A DNA stretch of 64,000 nt from Candidatus Saccharicenans sp. (lineage in GTDB: Bacteria > Acidobacteriota > Aminicenantia > Aminicenantales > Saccharicenantaceae). The DNA lies in contig JANLFU010000007.1 of assembly GCA_024653215.1 (NCBI GenBank), positions 1 to 64,000 of the forward strand. The letters run 5' to 3'. This document shows positions 26,656 through 35,889 of this stretch, one piece after another; position 1 is the first letter of the stretch, and every line of letters starts with the position of its first letter. The position numbers and the translations under genes are program-made. Under the pieces are notes generated by a model, which did no database searches, had not been told where the DNA came from, and worked only from the letters and a program-made list of their open reading frames with translations.

Positions 26656-27576
26656 TTATGCCTTCCCGGTCCGCCGGGCAGAGACCAGGGCGGCCAGGCC
26701 GATGGCATAGAACTTGGATTCCTCGCTATCGCCGCGGGAAGTCAGGACACAGGGAGCGGTCGTCCCCATCACCAGGGCGGCCAGCCGCGCTCCGGCCAGG
26801 ATGGTGCAGGCCTTGTAGAAGACATTTCCGGCTTCAATGTTCGGGAAAATCAGGATGTCGGCATCGCCGGCTCCTTCTCCCTTGAAGCCCTTGATGGCAG
26901 CGCTTTCCTTGGACAGGGCCAGGTCTAGGGCGGCCGGTCCTTCCACCCGGGCCCCTTTAATCTGGCCACGCTCGGCCATAACCTTGATGATGGCCGCGTC
27001 AACCGTCGAGGGAACCTTTTGGCTGACGGTTTCAACGGAGCTAATGATATAGGCATACGGATTTTCAACGCCCAGGGCCTGGGCCACCTCGATGGCGTAG
27101 CCCAGGATTTTTACCTTCTGCTCCAGGTCGGGCAGCACCAGGATAGCCACGTCGGAAACGATCAGCAGCTTATGGTAAGCGGGAATCTCCAGCACCGTCA
27201 CATGGGAAAGAAGCCCGTTGGGCGGAAGCAATCCGTTTTCCTTGTCCAGTATGGCCTTCATGTATTCCGGCGTACCCACCAGGCCTTTCATCAGGATGTC
27301 GCCCTGGCCCTCGCGGACCATTTTGACCGCCTGTTTCAGGGCAGCCTTGTTGTCGGCCAGGTTAATTATGTTAAAAATGGAAGCCGAGAGGCCATGCTTT
27401 TCGGCCACTTCCTCGATTTTCTTCTTGTTCCCAACCATGATGACTTCGACCAGGCCCTCGACCTGGGCCCGGGAAACGGCCTCGATGGTGTGGGGGTCTT
27501 CACCGCAGGCCACCACCAGCTTCCTGGCGGGTAGCCCCTTGGCCTCTGAAACGATATCTTCCAGTTTCTTGATCAT
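26656..27576 (-). CDS. ptb: Phosphate butyryltransferase
   Basis: 306 residues of the PTA/PTB family: [12 protein letters not shown] at the start, [21 protein letters not shown] in the middle, HVTVLEIP and [13 protein letters not shown] toward the end. LMKG and the partner gene distinguish it from acetyl-type Pta. Converts butyryl-CoA (or another short acyl-CoA) and phosphate to acyl-phosphate. Its ATG overlaps the TGA of the kinase gene by 4 bases and has SD GGAGG. Convergent with the pta array. Confidence 0.93.
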   Translation of the reverse strand: MIKKLEDIVSEAKGLPARKLVVACGEDPHTIEAVSRAQVEGLVEVIMVGNKKKIEEVAEKHGLSASIFNIINLADNKAALKQAVKMVREGQGDILMKGLVGTPEYMKAILDKENGLLPPNGLLSHVTVLEIPAYHKLLIVSDVAILVLPDLEQKVKILGYAIEVAQALGVENPYAYIISSVETVSQKVPSTVDAAIIKVMAERGQIKGARVEGPAALDLALSKESAAIKGFKGEGAGDADILIFPNIEAGNVFYKACTILAGARLAALVMGTTAPCVLTSRGDSEESKFYAIGLAALVSARRTGKA

Positions 27577-28667
27577 GGTTTCTCCTCCCTGATTTCATTT
27601 TCATATATCTTGGCCTTTTCCTCGCCTCTCAGGACTCTCAGGGCCCCTTCCAGCAGGGCGCTCATCTCGTCTTCACCGGGATAGAGGTAGAAGGGAGCGA
27701 TAAACTCGCAGCGAGCCCTGACCATGTCCACAAAATCCCGGTAGTAGGCCAGGCCACCGGTCAGGACTATGCCGTCAACTTTCCCTTCGAGCACCGTGGC
27801 CATGGCCCCGATCCACTTGGCCACGTTGTAGGCCATGGCCTGGATAATCAGGGTGGCCTTCGGGTCGCCGTTCTTGACCATTTCCTCCACGGCTCTCATG
27901 TCGTTTGTCCCGAGGTGGGCGACGATACCGCCTTTCCCGGCCAGCATCTTCTTGATTTCAGGCTTGGTGTACTGGCCCGAGAAACAGAGTTCCACCAGGT
28001 CGGCGGCCGGCAGGCTTCCGGCTCTTTCCGGGGCAAACGGCCCGTCGCCATTGAGGGCATTATTGACGTCAACGACCTTTCCTTTTTTATGAGCGCCGAC
28101 ACTGATCCCGCCACCCATATGGACCACAACCAGGTTCAGCTCTTCATAAGTTTTGCCCAGGTCCCTGGCCGCCTGGCGAGCCACCTTCTTCTGGTTAAGG
28201 GCATGCAGGATGCTCCGGCGTCTGATCATCGGCAGCCCGGTTATCCTGGCCACCTCTTCCAGCTCGTCAACCACCACCGGGTCGACGATGAAGGCCGGGA
28301 TGTTGAGTTCGCCGGCGATGGTGTGGGCAATCATGGCCCCGAGGTTGGAGGCGTGTTCGCCCTGGATCTCGGCCCTGAGGTCTTCCAGCATCTTTTCGGT
28401 CACGGCATAGGTCCCGCTGGGAATGGGCCTAAGTAGCCCGCCCCGGCCAACCACAGCCCGGAGAGACTCCTTTGGAAGGCCGGCCCTGGCCAGCTCTTTC
28501 AGGATGACCTCTTTTCTGAATTCAAACTGGTCAATTATTTTGGGGAATTTCTGGATTTCTTCCAGGGGATGGGACAGGTTAACCTTGAAAACTTCCTTTT
28601 CATCGTCAAAAACTGCTATCTTGGTTGAAGTTGAACCCGGGTTGATGACCAGAATTCTCCACGACAT
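27573..28667 (-). CDS. buk: Butyrate (branched-chain acyl) kinase
   Basis: 364 residues of the acetate/butyrate kinase family: [13 protein letters not shown] (phosphate 1), [27 protein letters not shown], and VLTGGLAY. The [11 protein letters not shown] stretch is typical of butyrate kinases. Makes ATP from acyl-phosphate. SD CGGGAGG before the ATG. A TATAAT box on the minus strand at 28772-28767, without a clear -35, is a likely -10. With ptb it forms an operon for ATP from butyryl- or branched-chain acyl-CoA, fitting amino-acid fermentation. Confidence 0.95.
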   Translation of the reverse strand: MSWRILVINPGSTSTKIAVFDDEKEVFKVNLSHPLEEIQKFPKIIDQFEFRKEVILKELARAGLPKESLRAVVGRGGLLRPIPSGTYAVTEKMLEDLRAEIQGEHASNLGAMIAHTIAGELNIPAFIVDPVVVDELEEVARITGLPMIRRRSILHALNQKKVARQAARDLGKTYEELNLVVVHMGGGISVGAHKKGKVVDVNNALNGDGPFAPERAGSLPAADLVELCFSGQYTKPEIKKMLAGKGGIVAHLGTNDMRAVEEMVKNGDPKATLIIQAMAYNVAKWIGAMATVLEGKVDGIVLTGGLAYYRDFVDMVRARCEFIAPFYLYPGEDEMSALLEGALRVLRGEEKAKIYENEIREEKP

Positions 28668-28814
28668 TATTACCTCCCGATGATTGCCGAACCGTAAGAA
28701 AGTTAAAGATTACCAAGCAAATAACCTTCTGGCGGAATTCAGGTTTTGCCTGTTTTAAGAGAAACTATTATATACGATTAAAAGCCCTGAAAAAAAGTAG
28801 AAAACTAATTTTTT

Positions 28815-29705
28815 TTAGCTCGAGGCGGGCCGGTAAAGGTCGAACTTTTTTACCAGGAGGTGGGGGTGGTAGGAAAGCTTTGATTGGCGTAACCCCGGAA
28901 TCCCGGCATCCTGTTCCCGGTTGATGTACCTGAATTCCTTCCAGATGGTCCTGGCACATTCCCGGTTAAGGAATTGATGAAGGCCTGGTATCTCGCGGCT
29001 GGCCAGCTCCACGTGCACAACCGCAGTTTCAGCGTTTAGCTTCTCGCCGAGACAAAAGCCTTCGACCTGGCCGTTGATGATGGCCACCATCCCGGAAAGC
29101 CCCATGGCTTCAAAATTTCCCAGGGCTTCCTTTATGGCCCGGGAGGCAGCCCGGCCACGCTCGTCCATAACCCGGTTTTCTTCGGGGCTGTTGGCCTCCC
29201 AGCGATCAACCAGCTCCAGGCAACCACCTATTTCTGATCGGGCCAGAGGCCTCAGCTCTGGCTGGAAATTTTTCTCAAACTTCTTGATCTGATTTCTCTT
29301 GCCGTCGTATTTTTTACCTTTCAGATTACACAGGTCTTCGGTCAGGTAAACATAGTCAAAGTTGTCGCGGTCTTCCCTGACCTGGTACTTTGCCCCGATT
29401 TTCTTGAGGAACTTTTCCGAAACGCGGGAAAGTCGCGGAGCCACGGACAGGCAGGCCTCAACTGTCTCTTCGAGGCGACTGTCCCCCACCGGCTCCAGAA
29501 AGTAGGCCGGCTCATCGGGCGGCTGGCAGAAAAGGCAGAAATTGCCGTTGATCAGGGTCTGCTGCGGCCTTTCCCAGTGCCGCCAGATGTAGAGGTTGGC
29601 AAAGGTCAGCTCGCAAATTTCAGGCTGATAAGCTTCAAGATACTTATTGACTTCATCCCGGTCGGCCATTTCTACCGGCTTCATCTGGGGAAAGGCAGGA
29701 ATCAT
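28815..29705 (-). CDS. DUF2156 / phosphatidylglycerol lysyltransferase C-terminal-domain-like protein
   Basis: 296 residues, no TM helices or signal. Features of the DUF2156 (dupli-GNAT) family: ELTFANLYIWRHW near residue 33, YLTEDLCNLKGKKYDGKRNQIKKF in the middle, and a late GNAT half (VEGFCLGEKLNAETAVVHVE). The related MprF catalytic domain transfers Lys from tRNA to lipid; soluble stand-alone members are mostly uncharacterised, and tRNA-dependent aminoacyl transfer is a guess. Followed on the same strand upstream by a GNAT gene. Confidence 0.82.
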   Translation of the reverse strand: MIPAFPQMKPVEMADRDEVNKYLEAYQPEICELTFANLYIWRHWERPQQTLINGNFCLFCQPPDEPAYFLEPVGDSRLEETVEACLSVAPRLSRVSEKFLKKIGAKYQVREDRDNFDYVYLTEDLCNLKGKKYDGKRNQIKKFEKNFQPELRPLARSEIGGCLELVDRWEANSPEENRVMDERGRAASRAIKEALGNFEAMGLSGMVAIINGQVEGFCLGEKLNAETAVVHVELASREIPGLHQFLNRECARTIWKEFRYINREQDAGIPGLRQSKLSYHPHLLVKKFDLYRPASS

Positions 29706-29834
29706 GTTGCACCTGTTATGAAGTACTTGCCCGCCTTTGAGAAACTTGATTTAAGGGCAGACCCTCTTTCAGGAATTAAGAAAGGCTTGATTTCCGAATC
29801 CTCCAAGGCCGGATGGTCTGAATTATTGGAACAG

Positions 29835-30263
29835 CTATCCATTATTAACATTTTTATCTGCTTTCCGGAGCATGACCACGCACTTATCACGGTCACAGCC
29901 CGCGCACCAGGCCGGGTCCTTTTTCAGGACTTCCGGCACTTCTTCCACCCGGACAAAACCCAGCTTCTCGTAGAAACCCGGGACAGTGGTCAGGAGATAG
30001 ACTCTTCTTCCGGCCAGGTTCTTCAGGGCTTCCTCCACCAGCCTTTTCCCCACACCCATATCCCGGTACTCTTCCAGAACGCCCACGGCCACCAGCTCCA
30101 GGAATTCGCCAAAATCCCGGATTCCCAGGATTCCGACTATCTTTCCCCGTTCTTCGGCCACGAAGAAGGTGTCGTTTTCCATGCCGGAATAGTCGAGGGC
30201 CAGCCGCCAGGCTATCCTGACGATGTAGGGCATATCCTGTGGAGAAGCTTTTCTGATTATCAT
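29835..30263 (-). CDS. GNAT-family N-acetyltransferase
   Basis: 142 residues. Acetyl-CoA pyrophosphate loop in EYRDMGVGKRLVEEAL (Q/RxxGxG/A type) at about 70-85, preceded by LELVAVGV and followed by GFYEKLGFVRVEEVP. These motifs and size resemble ArgA-like/YhbS-like acetyltransferases. A C-terminal CAGCDRDKC Cys cluster is unusual and could bind metal. No clear SD. Substrate unknown. Confidence 0.85.
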   Translation of the reverse strand: MIIRKASPQDMPYIVRIAWRLALDYSGMENDTFFVAEERGKIVGILGIRDFGEFLELVAVGVLEEYRDMGVGKRLVEEALKNLAGRRVYLLTTVPGFYEKLGFVRVEEVPEVLKKDPAWCAGCDRDKCVVMLRKADKNVNNG

Positions 30264-30341
30264 TTTGATTTAAGATTATACCAGAATTAAGGCCTGTTAA
30301 TAAGGCTTCAAAAAGAATCGACCGGCTTTCAAAACTCTGGT

Positions 30342-31982
30342 CTATTTCTTATTCAAAGTAACAGGTTTCAGCAGCAGGTCCTGGTAGTCGTAGCTGAAGT
30401 CGACGTCTGAGGAGAAGGGCAGCATTTTAACTTCGGAAATTTTCCCCTCATGGTCGAGATTGAAAGTAACGAAGGCATCCGCCCTCAGCTCCCGGTCAAA
30501 CCAGCGGGCCACAAAGGTGTCGTAATGCCAGTGCTCCAGCTGGCCATAAAGTTCCGGGCTGTGCTTGAACTGCATGGTCAGCTGTCCGTTTTCCAGTTTA
30601 ATCTCAACCTCTCCGTACCAGGCATCCCGGTAAAGTCCGGCATATTCCTGCAGGGGCAGGGAAGGCTTGGTGTCTTTCTTCCTCGAAGCATAGATTTTAT
30701 CCAGCTCTTCCTTCGACCTCCGCGCATTTCTCTCGTTAAATTTTCTGTAGGCTTCAACCCAGTCAAATTTCGGGGCCTTAAGGTAATAATCAACAATCTG
30801 GTAGGTTAAAGCGGCAAAGGCGGCCGTAGATTCCTGGTTGGTCAGCACGGTGACGCCCAATCCTATTTCCGGCATCAGCCAGACCTGGGAAACATAGCCC
30901 TCCAGGCCTCCGGTATGAGTGAGGACTTTGTAGCGCCGGTAATCGCGAATCCTCAGCCCAAGAGCATAACCGTTGAAATTCATGGCCGCGGGTTCCAGCT
31001 CCGGCGCCGGTCTGGAAACTGGTATGGGAGTGGCGATGTTGGTTATCTCATTCAGCGCTCTTTCCGAAACCAGCTGGCTGCCGTCTGCCAGTTTTCCGTT
31101 ATTAAGAAGAACCAGCATCCACTTAGCCATGTCCTCGGCACAGGAATTTATTCCGCCGGCCGGGTTGACGTTTTCGGTGAGATACAGGGTTTTTACCGGC
31201 ACAACCTTCCCTTCGAGGGGGACGTGTGGCCAGGCCCTGTTTTCTTCCTTAGCCACCAGGGCACAGCTGGTGTTGCTGAATTCCATTCCGACTTTTTTCT
31301 GAATCTTTTCCCGGACGAAGTCTTCCCATCTCAACCCGCTCACCCGCTCCAGGAGTTCACCGGCCACCACGAACATGATGTTGTTATAGGCATAGCGTGT
31401 CCGGAAGGAGCTGCTGGGCCTGATGTATCTAACCCGCCTTAAAATCTCCTCCCGGTTGAGGTCTGAAGCCGGCCAGAGCATCAGGTCGCCTGCTCCCAGG
31501 CCCAGGCCGCAGCGGTGGCAGAGAAGGTCGCGAACGGTAATCTCGCGGCTGACGGCCGGGTCATACATCTGGAAATCGGGAAGGTAATCTATGACCGGGG
31601 CATCCCAGCGAATTTTCCCCTCGTCCACCAGCATGCCCAAAGCTACAGCCGTGAAGACCTTGCTGTTGGAGGCGATGCCGAAGAGAGTCCGGGCATCAAC
31701 CGGGTCCGGTTCGCCCAGCTTTTTTACTCCGTAGCCTTTGGCCAGCAGCACCTGGCCGTCTTTGACGATAGCCAGGCTCAGCCCCGGCACTTCGAATGTC
31801 TTCATCACCCGGGCCACGGTGGCTTCCAGGTCGGGCGGCAGGCTGGCCTTCTGCGGAGTCCTGGTCCCCTGGGCCAGCGCCGGCAGTCCGGCAAAGACCA
31901 GGGTTAAGAGAACGAACACCAGCAATAGGGACGTCCGGGTGCGTCTGGTTAAGCATGACCACGAATTATTCCTGCATTTCAT
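30342..31982 (-). CDS. Exported serine hydrolase (class C beta-lactamase family) with DUF3471-like C-terminus
   Basis: 546 residues from the ATG at 31982, chosen because SD GGAGGT sits seven bases away; an in-frame TTG 15 bases earlier overlaps the SD. Signal peptide about 12-38. Active-site SxxK (SNSK, in FGIASNSKVF) and YxN (YAYNN) are present, with HTGGLEG as the third motif. A C-terminal domain (about 435-540, LPLQEYAGLYRDAWYGEVEI) matches the DUF3471 beta-barrel common in peptidase/esterase members. Likely a D-aminopeptidase or esterase rather than a true beta-lactamase; exported. Confidence 0.9.
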   Translation of the reverse strand: MKCRNNSWSCLTRRTRTSLLLVFVLLTLVFAGLPALAQGTRTPQKASLPPDLEATVARVMKTFEVPGLSLAIVKDGQVLLAKGYGVKKLGEPDPVDARTLFGIASNSKVFTAVALGMLVDEGKIRWDAPVIDYLPDFQMYDPAVSREITVRDLLCHRCGLGLGAGDLMLWPASDLNREEILRRVRYIRPSSSFRTRYAYNNIMFVVAGELLERVSGLRWEDFVREKIQKKVGMEFSNTSCALVAKEENRAWPHVPLEGKVVPVKTLYLTENVNPAGGINSCAEDMAKWMLVLLNNGKLADGSQLVSERALNEITNIATPIPVSRPAPELEPAAMNFNGYALGLRIRDYRRYKVLTHTGGLEGYVSQVWLMPEIGLGVTVLTNQESTAAFAALTYQIVDYYLKAPKFDWVEAYRKFNERNARRSKEELDKIYASRKKDTKPSLPLQEYAGLYRDAWYGEVEIKLENGQLTMQFKHSPELYGQLEHWHYDTFVARWFDRELRADAFVTFNLDHEGKISEVKMLPFSSDVDFSYDYQDLLLKPVTLNKK

Positions 31983-32323
31983 TTCGACCACCTCCAATGA
32001 AGGTAAGAGATCATGTTTTTATAACAGGCCGATTTTAACATTTTTTGCTGTGGCTAAAAAATATTTCCTTATCCCGAAAATTTAAGATTGAATTGAATCG
32101 CATTAATTCAAGAAAAGGGCGCCAACAAACAAATAATGATGGGATGGCCAGGATGTTCATTATTCACCACGGGGCACGGTTAACAAGAAGCATCCGGATA
32201 AAAAACCTTTATCCGCTCCAGACGCCACATAGTCCGGCCTGCGAAGTCCATCCTGTGCCACCCGATGCCTGGCAGAACCGGATCCGGACCAGGCCCCCGG
32301 CCTGCCTGAAAATTAAAGGGGAC
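31983..32323. other. Intergenic region, nothing recognised
   Basis: 341 bases between two leftward genes. AT-rich near the serine hydrolase start (its promoter must lie here) and GC-richer to the right. No ORF with an SD, and no clear hairpin-plus-T-run. Confidence 0.4.
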
Positions 32324-32626
32324 CTACCTCCGGCAGGCTTTGCGCGTGCCCAGGATGCCGCCCTGCAGGAACAGCCCGGCTCCCAGGACAAAGCCAAAGT
32401 TATACCAGTTGCCGTTGTTGTGGACTTCGTAAATCCTGACATTCTTGCTGAACAGGGAAACGATGAAGGTGATGGGCGAAATTAGCCCGTGCCAGAGTCC
32501 CTTCCAGAACCCGGCCACCTTGCCCTTGGCGCTGGGCGTCTTTTCCAGGTCATTTGGACCCGGGGCACAACCGGTCAGCAACAGGACGACGCACAGCAGG
32601 AGGCAGACCATGGCTATGGTTTTCAT
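32324..32626 (-). CDS. Small conserved lipoprotein
   Basis: 100 residues. Lipobox LLTGC (Cys about 20). The body contains GFWKGLWHGLISPITFIVSLF, NVRIYEVHNNGNWYNFGFVLG, a pattern I recognise as a small conserved hypothetical family of about this length. One further hydrophobic stretch near the end. SD AGGAGAGG before the ATG. It has a clear promoter with an inverted repeat over the -35. Function unknown. Confidence 0.78.
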   Translation of the reverse strand: MKTIAMVCLLLCVVLLLTGCAPGPNDLEKTPSAKGKVAGFWKGLWHGLISPITFIVSLFSKNVRIYEVHNNGNWYNFGFVLGAGLFLQGGILGTRKACRR

Positions 32627-32660
32627 AACCTCTCCTTTCTAAGCTAAGACCCTTGCCTTC

Positions 32661-32702
32661 TTATATCCCTTAATTATCAAGGGCTGTCAAGTGATAATTA
32701 AG
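32661..32702 (-). promoter_or_regulatory. Promoter and operator of the small lipoprotein gene
   Basis: Minus strand TTGACA (32690-32685), spacer 17, GATATA (32667-32662) or ATATAA one base further. A perfect 11-bp inverted repeat CTTAATTATCA/TGATAATTAAG with a 12-base spacer (32669-32702) covers the -35 and spacer, so repression by a dimeric regulator is likely. Confidence 0.6.
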
Positions 32703-32795
32703 GTGGAGTTTAATGGCGGACAGCCATCCCACCCATTCCTCCTATCCAACTTAAATCAGAAAAGCCCTGTTGAGGCACCCGAATCCTGCCATTGC

Positions 32796-32811
32796 TGGCA
32801 CAATATATGCT
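32796..32811 (+). promoter_or_regulatory. Sigma-54-like -24/-12 element
   Basis: TGGCAC, five bases, ATGCT. GG and GC have the exact 10-base separation of sigma-54 promoters, and only the TTGC box is imperfect. It would start a transcript near 32822 for the BsuPI-type lipoprotein. Could be chance; no sigma-54 activator is in the window. Confidence 0.3.
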
Positions 32812-32926
32812 GTATTATTAAAAGCAGGAATACTGCGATAATGATAACAGACATCGCATTTTCCAAAGATGTAACCTTTAAGGGACAGAACATCCCGGAA
32901 AAAGGACATTAAAGCCGGAGGGGATC

Positions 32927-33364
32927 ATGAAAGCAAAAATTATGATGATCACGGCGCTTTTTCTGGCTGCCTTGACCATGACCGCCTGCGATCTCCTGGA
33001 CCAGAGCAGCGAACTAAAATTCCTGGCCGACTACCAGAAAAACCCGGACGGGACCATCACCTTTACCCTGACCATCAGAAACGAAGGCAGTAAGACCCTG
33101 GACCTGGTCTCCGCAACTTCCCAGATCTACGACATTGAGGTCTACCAGGAACCGGGAATCCTGGTCTGGAACTGGGCCTACGGCCAGAGTTTTCCCCAGG
33201 TCATTACCACGGTAACGCTCCAGCCGGGGGAACAGAAGACCTACCAGGTAACCTGGAATGGCCGCTCCAACCAGGGCGACCCGGTGCCCTCAGGCTCATA
33301 TAGCGCCAGGGCCAGGCTGGTTACCGAACCTTCCGCCAGCTACAGGTTCGAAATAAACATCTAA
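32927..33364 (+). CDS. BsuPI-domain lipoprotein
   Basis: 145 residues. Lipobox MTAC (Cys about 21). The rest is one immunoglobulin-like BsuPI domain: ITFTLTIRNEGSKTLDLVSATSQIYDIEVY and LQPGEQKTYQVTWNGRSNQG, then PSGSYSARARL. BsuPI was named from an intracellular proteinase inhibitor of Bacillus, but exported members may be structural or inhibitory; inhibition of the exported proteases here is only a possibility. SD GGAGGGG before the ATG. Confidence 0.87.
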   Translation: MKAKIMMITALFLAALTMTACDLLDQSSELKFLADYQKNPDGTITFTLTIRNEGSKTLDLVSATSQIYDIEVYQEPGILVWNWAYGQSFPQVITTVTLQPGEQKTYQVTWNGRSNQGDPVPSGSYSARARLVTEPSASYRFEINI

Positions 33365-33380
33365 AGAACGTAGAAAGAAA

Positions 33381-33404
33381 AGAGCAGCCATTTCTGGCTG
33401 CTCT
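33381..33404. terminator. Hairpin downstream of BsuPI lipoprotein gene
   Basis: Perfect 10-bp stem AGAGCAGCCA/TGGCTGCTCT with a 4-base loop, 16 bases after the stop. The rightward side lacks a T run; the leftward side has TTTTCTTTCT, so it is a better terminator in reverse. Confidence 0.6.
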
Positions 33405-33486
33405 TGAATTGATTCCAGGATCGAGAAGCCTACCTGTCTATTTTGCTACCTCTTATCCTTGAAAGACATGGTTTCCAAAGAAAGGT

Positions 33487-33495
33487 TGCTATAAT
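33487..33495 (+). promoter_or_regulatory. Extended -10 promoter of the fucosidase gene
   Basis: TGCTATAAT: an extended -10 with a perfect TATAAT (33490-33495). No good -35, as is usual for extended -10 promoters. The ATG is 53 bases downstream. Confidence 0.5.
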
Positions 33496-33547
33496 CTGCC
33501 CTAAAAACTTAGAATAATTTCTCAAATCAAGAATGAAAGGGAGAAGA

Positions 33548-35050
33548 ATGAAAAGACAATCCAACCAGGGCAGGCAACCTTGTAAATATCATCGTTTCCT
33601 TTCCTTCTATCTGATGGTCATGTTAATCGCAGTTGCTCCGACCCTATCGGCCCAGGAAGAGCGGTACGTGCCCGAAACGGACCCGCTGGTGCTCCAGAAG
33701 CTCAAAGCCTGGCAGGACCTTAAATTTGGCCTGCTGATGCACTGGGGGCCGTACAGCCAGTGGGGCATTGTCGAGAGCTGGTCCATCTGCCCCGAAGACG
33801 AAGGCTGGTGCCGCCGCAGCCTGGAAGATTATTACGAATACGTCAAGAAGTATGAAGGCCTGAAGAAAACTTTCAACCCTGTTAAATTCGACCCCTCCCT
33901 CTGGGCCCGGGCAGCAAAAGAAGCCGGCATGCGTTACGTAATTTTCACCACCAAGCATCATGACGGCTTCTGCATGTTCGACACCAGGTATACTGACTAC
34001 AAGGTCACCGACCCGAAGTGTCCTTTCAGCTCCAACCCCAGAGCCAACATTACCAGGGAAATTTTCGATGCCTTCAGAAAGGAAGGTTTCTGGGTTGGGG
34101 CTTACTTCTCCAAGCCCGACTGGCATTCTCCCTACTACTGGTGGCCGAACTTTCCCCCCCGCGACCGCAACGTCAACTATGACCCGGAAGCCTACCCCGA
34201 GCGCTGGGCCAAGTTCGTGGAATACACCCATAACCAGATCCTGGAACTCATGACAGAATACGGACGGGTGGATATCCTCTGGCTGGATGGCGGCTGGGTG
34301 TCTAAAAAATCCCCGGAAGAGCTCAGAAAATATTATGAACGCCGGATTAAGGATAGCAAGTCCGGATACCTGAAAAGCCAGGTCATCAACCAGGACATCC
34401 TGATGGATGAACTGGTGGCCAGGTGCCGGGAAAAACAGCCCGGGTTGATCGTGGTTGACCGGGCCGTGGCCGGCAAGAATCAGAACTACCTGACCCCCGA
34501 AAACGTCGTTCCCGATAAGGCTCTCCCCTATCCCTGGGAATCGTGCATAATTTCGGGAGGGGGCTGGTCATACACGCCGGATGCCAGGTACATGAGCGGT
34601 CGCCAGGCCATTCACCTGCTGGTGGACATCGTGGCCAAGGGCGGAAACCTGCTGCTCAACATCGCTCCCGGTCCCGACGGCACCTGGCAACAGGGGGCCT
34701 ATGACCTGCTCAAAGAATACGCTACCTGGCTGAAGGTTAACGGACAGGCCATTTACAACACCCGGGCCCTGTCACCCTACAAGGAAGGCAAGGTGTGCTT
34801 CACCAGGGGGAAAGACGGTTCTGTTTATCTTATCTACCTCGCCGATGAGGGCGAAAAGCTGCCTGAAAAGATAAAGGTGGAAGCCTTCAAGCCAAAGGCA
34901 GGGGCACGCCTATCGATGCTGGGAACCTCGCAGAAAATTTCTTATAAGATAGCTGGCCAGGGCTTTGAGATTTCAATCCCCTCTCCCGTGCGCCACAATC
35001 CTCCCTGTAAATACGCCTGGGTTTTCAGGTTGAGCGGGGCAGCAACTTGA
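33548..35050 (+). CDS. Alpha-L-fucosidase, GH29
   Basis: 500 residues from the ATG at 33548 (SD AAAGGGAGAAG; an in-frame ATG at 33533 has no SD). Signal peptide about residues 18-38 (ending LSAQ). GH29 features: KFGLLMHWGPYSQWG, VIFTTKHHDGFCMFDT, YGRVDILWLDGGW (nucleophile Asp), and GGNLLLNIAPGPDGTW. Releases L-fucose from glycans outside the cytoplasm. The FHS-type permease at 43822 could take up the fucose, though it is 9 kb away and not in the same operon. Confidence 0.95.
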   Translation: MKRQSNQGRQPCKYHRFLSFYLMVMLIAVAPTLSAQEERYVPETDPLVLQKLKAWQDLKFGLLMHWGPYSQWGIVESWSICPEDEGWCRRSLEDYYEYVKKYEGLKKTFNPVKFDPSLWARAAKEAGMRYVIFTTKHHDGFCMFDTRYTDYKVTDPKCPFSSNPRANITREIFDAFRKEGFWVGAYFSKPDWHSPYYWWPNFPPRDRNVNYDPEAYPERWAKFVEYTHNQILELMTEYGRVDILWLDGGWVSKKSPEELRKYYERRIKDSKSGYLKSQVINQDILMDELVARCREKQPGLIVVDRAVAGKNQNYLTPENVVPDKALPYPWESCIISGGGWSYTPDARYMSGRQAIHLLVDIVAKGGNLLLNIAPGPDGTWQQGAYDLLKEYATWLKVNGQAIYNTRALSPYKEGKVCFTRGKDGSVYLIYLADEGEKLPEKIKVEAFKPKAGARLSMLGTSQKISYKIAGQGFEISIPSPVRHNPPCKYAWVFRLSGAAT

Positions 35051-35175
35051 GTTGACAAACCAGTCATAGCCTCCTATTTTTTTATTAAGGGAAAGAAGGG
35101 GCCTGGCCCGCGCTGCTAACCGGAGTTTCTTCTGTTTCCCGTGCCCCTTCTTATTCCTCTGGAAGGAGGTAAAAA

Positions 35176-35826
35176 ATGAGAAGGGGAAAAACAGGGTTCC
35201 TGGCTTTAATCCTGGCTTTATTCCTTGGCTTTATCTTTCGGCAATCATCCGCCGCTGTTTTCACCTTCGGCGAAACCGCGGTCAAGCTTCTGGCTGGTTG
35301 CCAGGTTGAAATTAAACCTGACCATATAACCTTCCACCTAGAAGAGGGGCGCCTGGAACTCATCCCCGAGGCCGATAACCTTAGGGTCAGAACCGTAGAT
35401 AAAAATGGCAAGGTGGTCTATACCGGGACCCAGGGCCGGGTCTTTGCCGAGTGCCAGCCGGAAAAATTCCAGAAGCTCAAGGTCACCGACGCCGATTACA
35501 GGTTTATAAGGTTTGCTCTCGGCAAGCCGGAACCCGACCCGGCTGGCCGGGGAGTCCTGATTCCAAAAGGCACCAGGATCGAAAAAGTTGGGGAAGACCT
35601 CTACCGCTTCCACCTGGAGAACGGCGAAGTGATTTCCTTCAAGTGCAAGGTTGTGGGTGAAGATAAAATCGGCGATTGCACCCGGTACACGAAGGACGGC
35701 AAAATCATGTACACCAGGACCAAGGTTAAACTCTGCCGGATGAGCTCACTGGAAGAACTTAAGTCATTGCCTTCGACCCTTCCGGAACAACTTTGGGTCC
35801 AGTTCGTGACAGAAAGTAAGGGCTGA
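35176..35826 (+). CDS. Exported hypothetical protein
   Basis: 216 residues, signal peptide (about 8-30). Rich in beta-strand-like segments (ITFHLEEGRLELIPEADNLRVRTVDKNGKVVYT; YRFHLENGEVISFKC). A lone Cys pair occurs late (FKCKVVGEDKIGDC). SD GGAAGGAGG is strong and fixes the start. I recognise no family. It lies between the fucosidase and the DmsC-like gene, in its own transcription unit. Confidence 0.7.
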   Translation: MRRGKTGFLALILALFLGFIFRQSSAAVFTFGETAVKLLAGCQVEIKPDHITFHLEEGRLELIPEADNLRVRTVDKNGKVVYTGTQGRVFAECQPEKFQKLKVTDADYRFIRFALGKPEPDPAGRGVLIPKGTRIEKVGEDLYRFHLENGEVISFKCKVVGEDKIGDCTRYTKDGKIMYTRTKVKLCRMSSLEELKSLPSTLPEQLWVQFVTESKG

Positions 35827-35889
35827 AATCCAGTCTAGAACTCGGAGGGTCAGACAAGACCTCTAGGCTTACAAACCCTGGCTCTAATT

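Larger units (their letters stand above)
32627..32926. other. Divergent regulatory region
   Basis: 300 bases between the leftward small lipoprotein and the rightward BsuPI-type lipoprotein. Contains the promoter/operator at 32661-32702 and a sigma-54-like site at 32796-32811. No gene. Confidence 0.5.

Noticed and set aside
33533..33547. Earlier ATG for the fucosidase
   Set aside because: No SD before it; the SD AAAGGGAGAAG sits correctly for the ATG at 33548.
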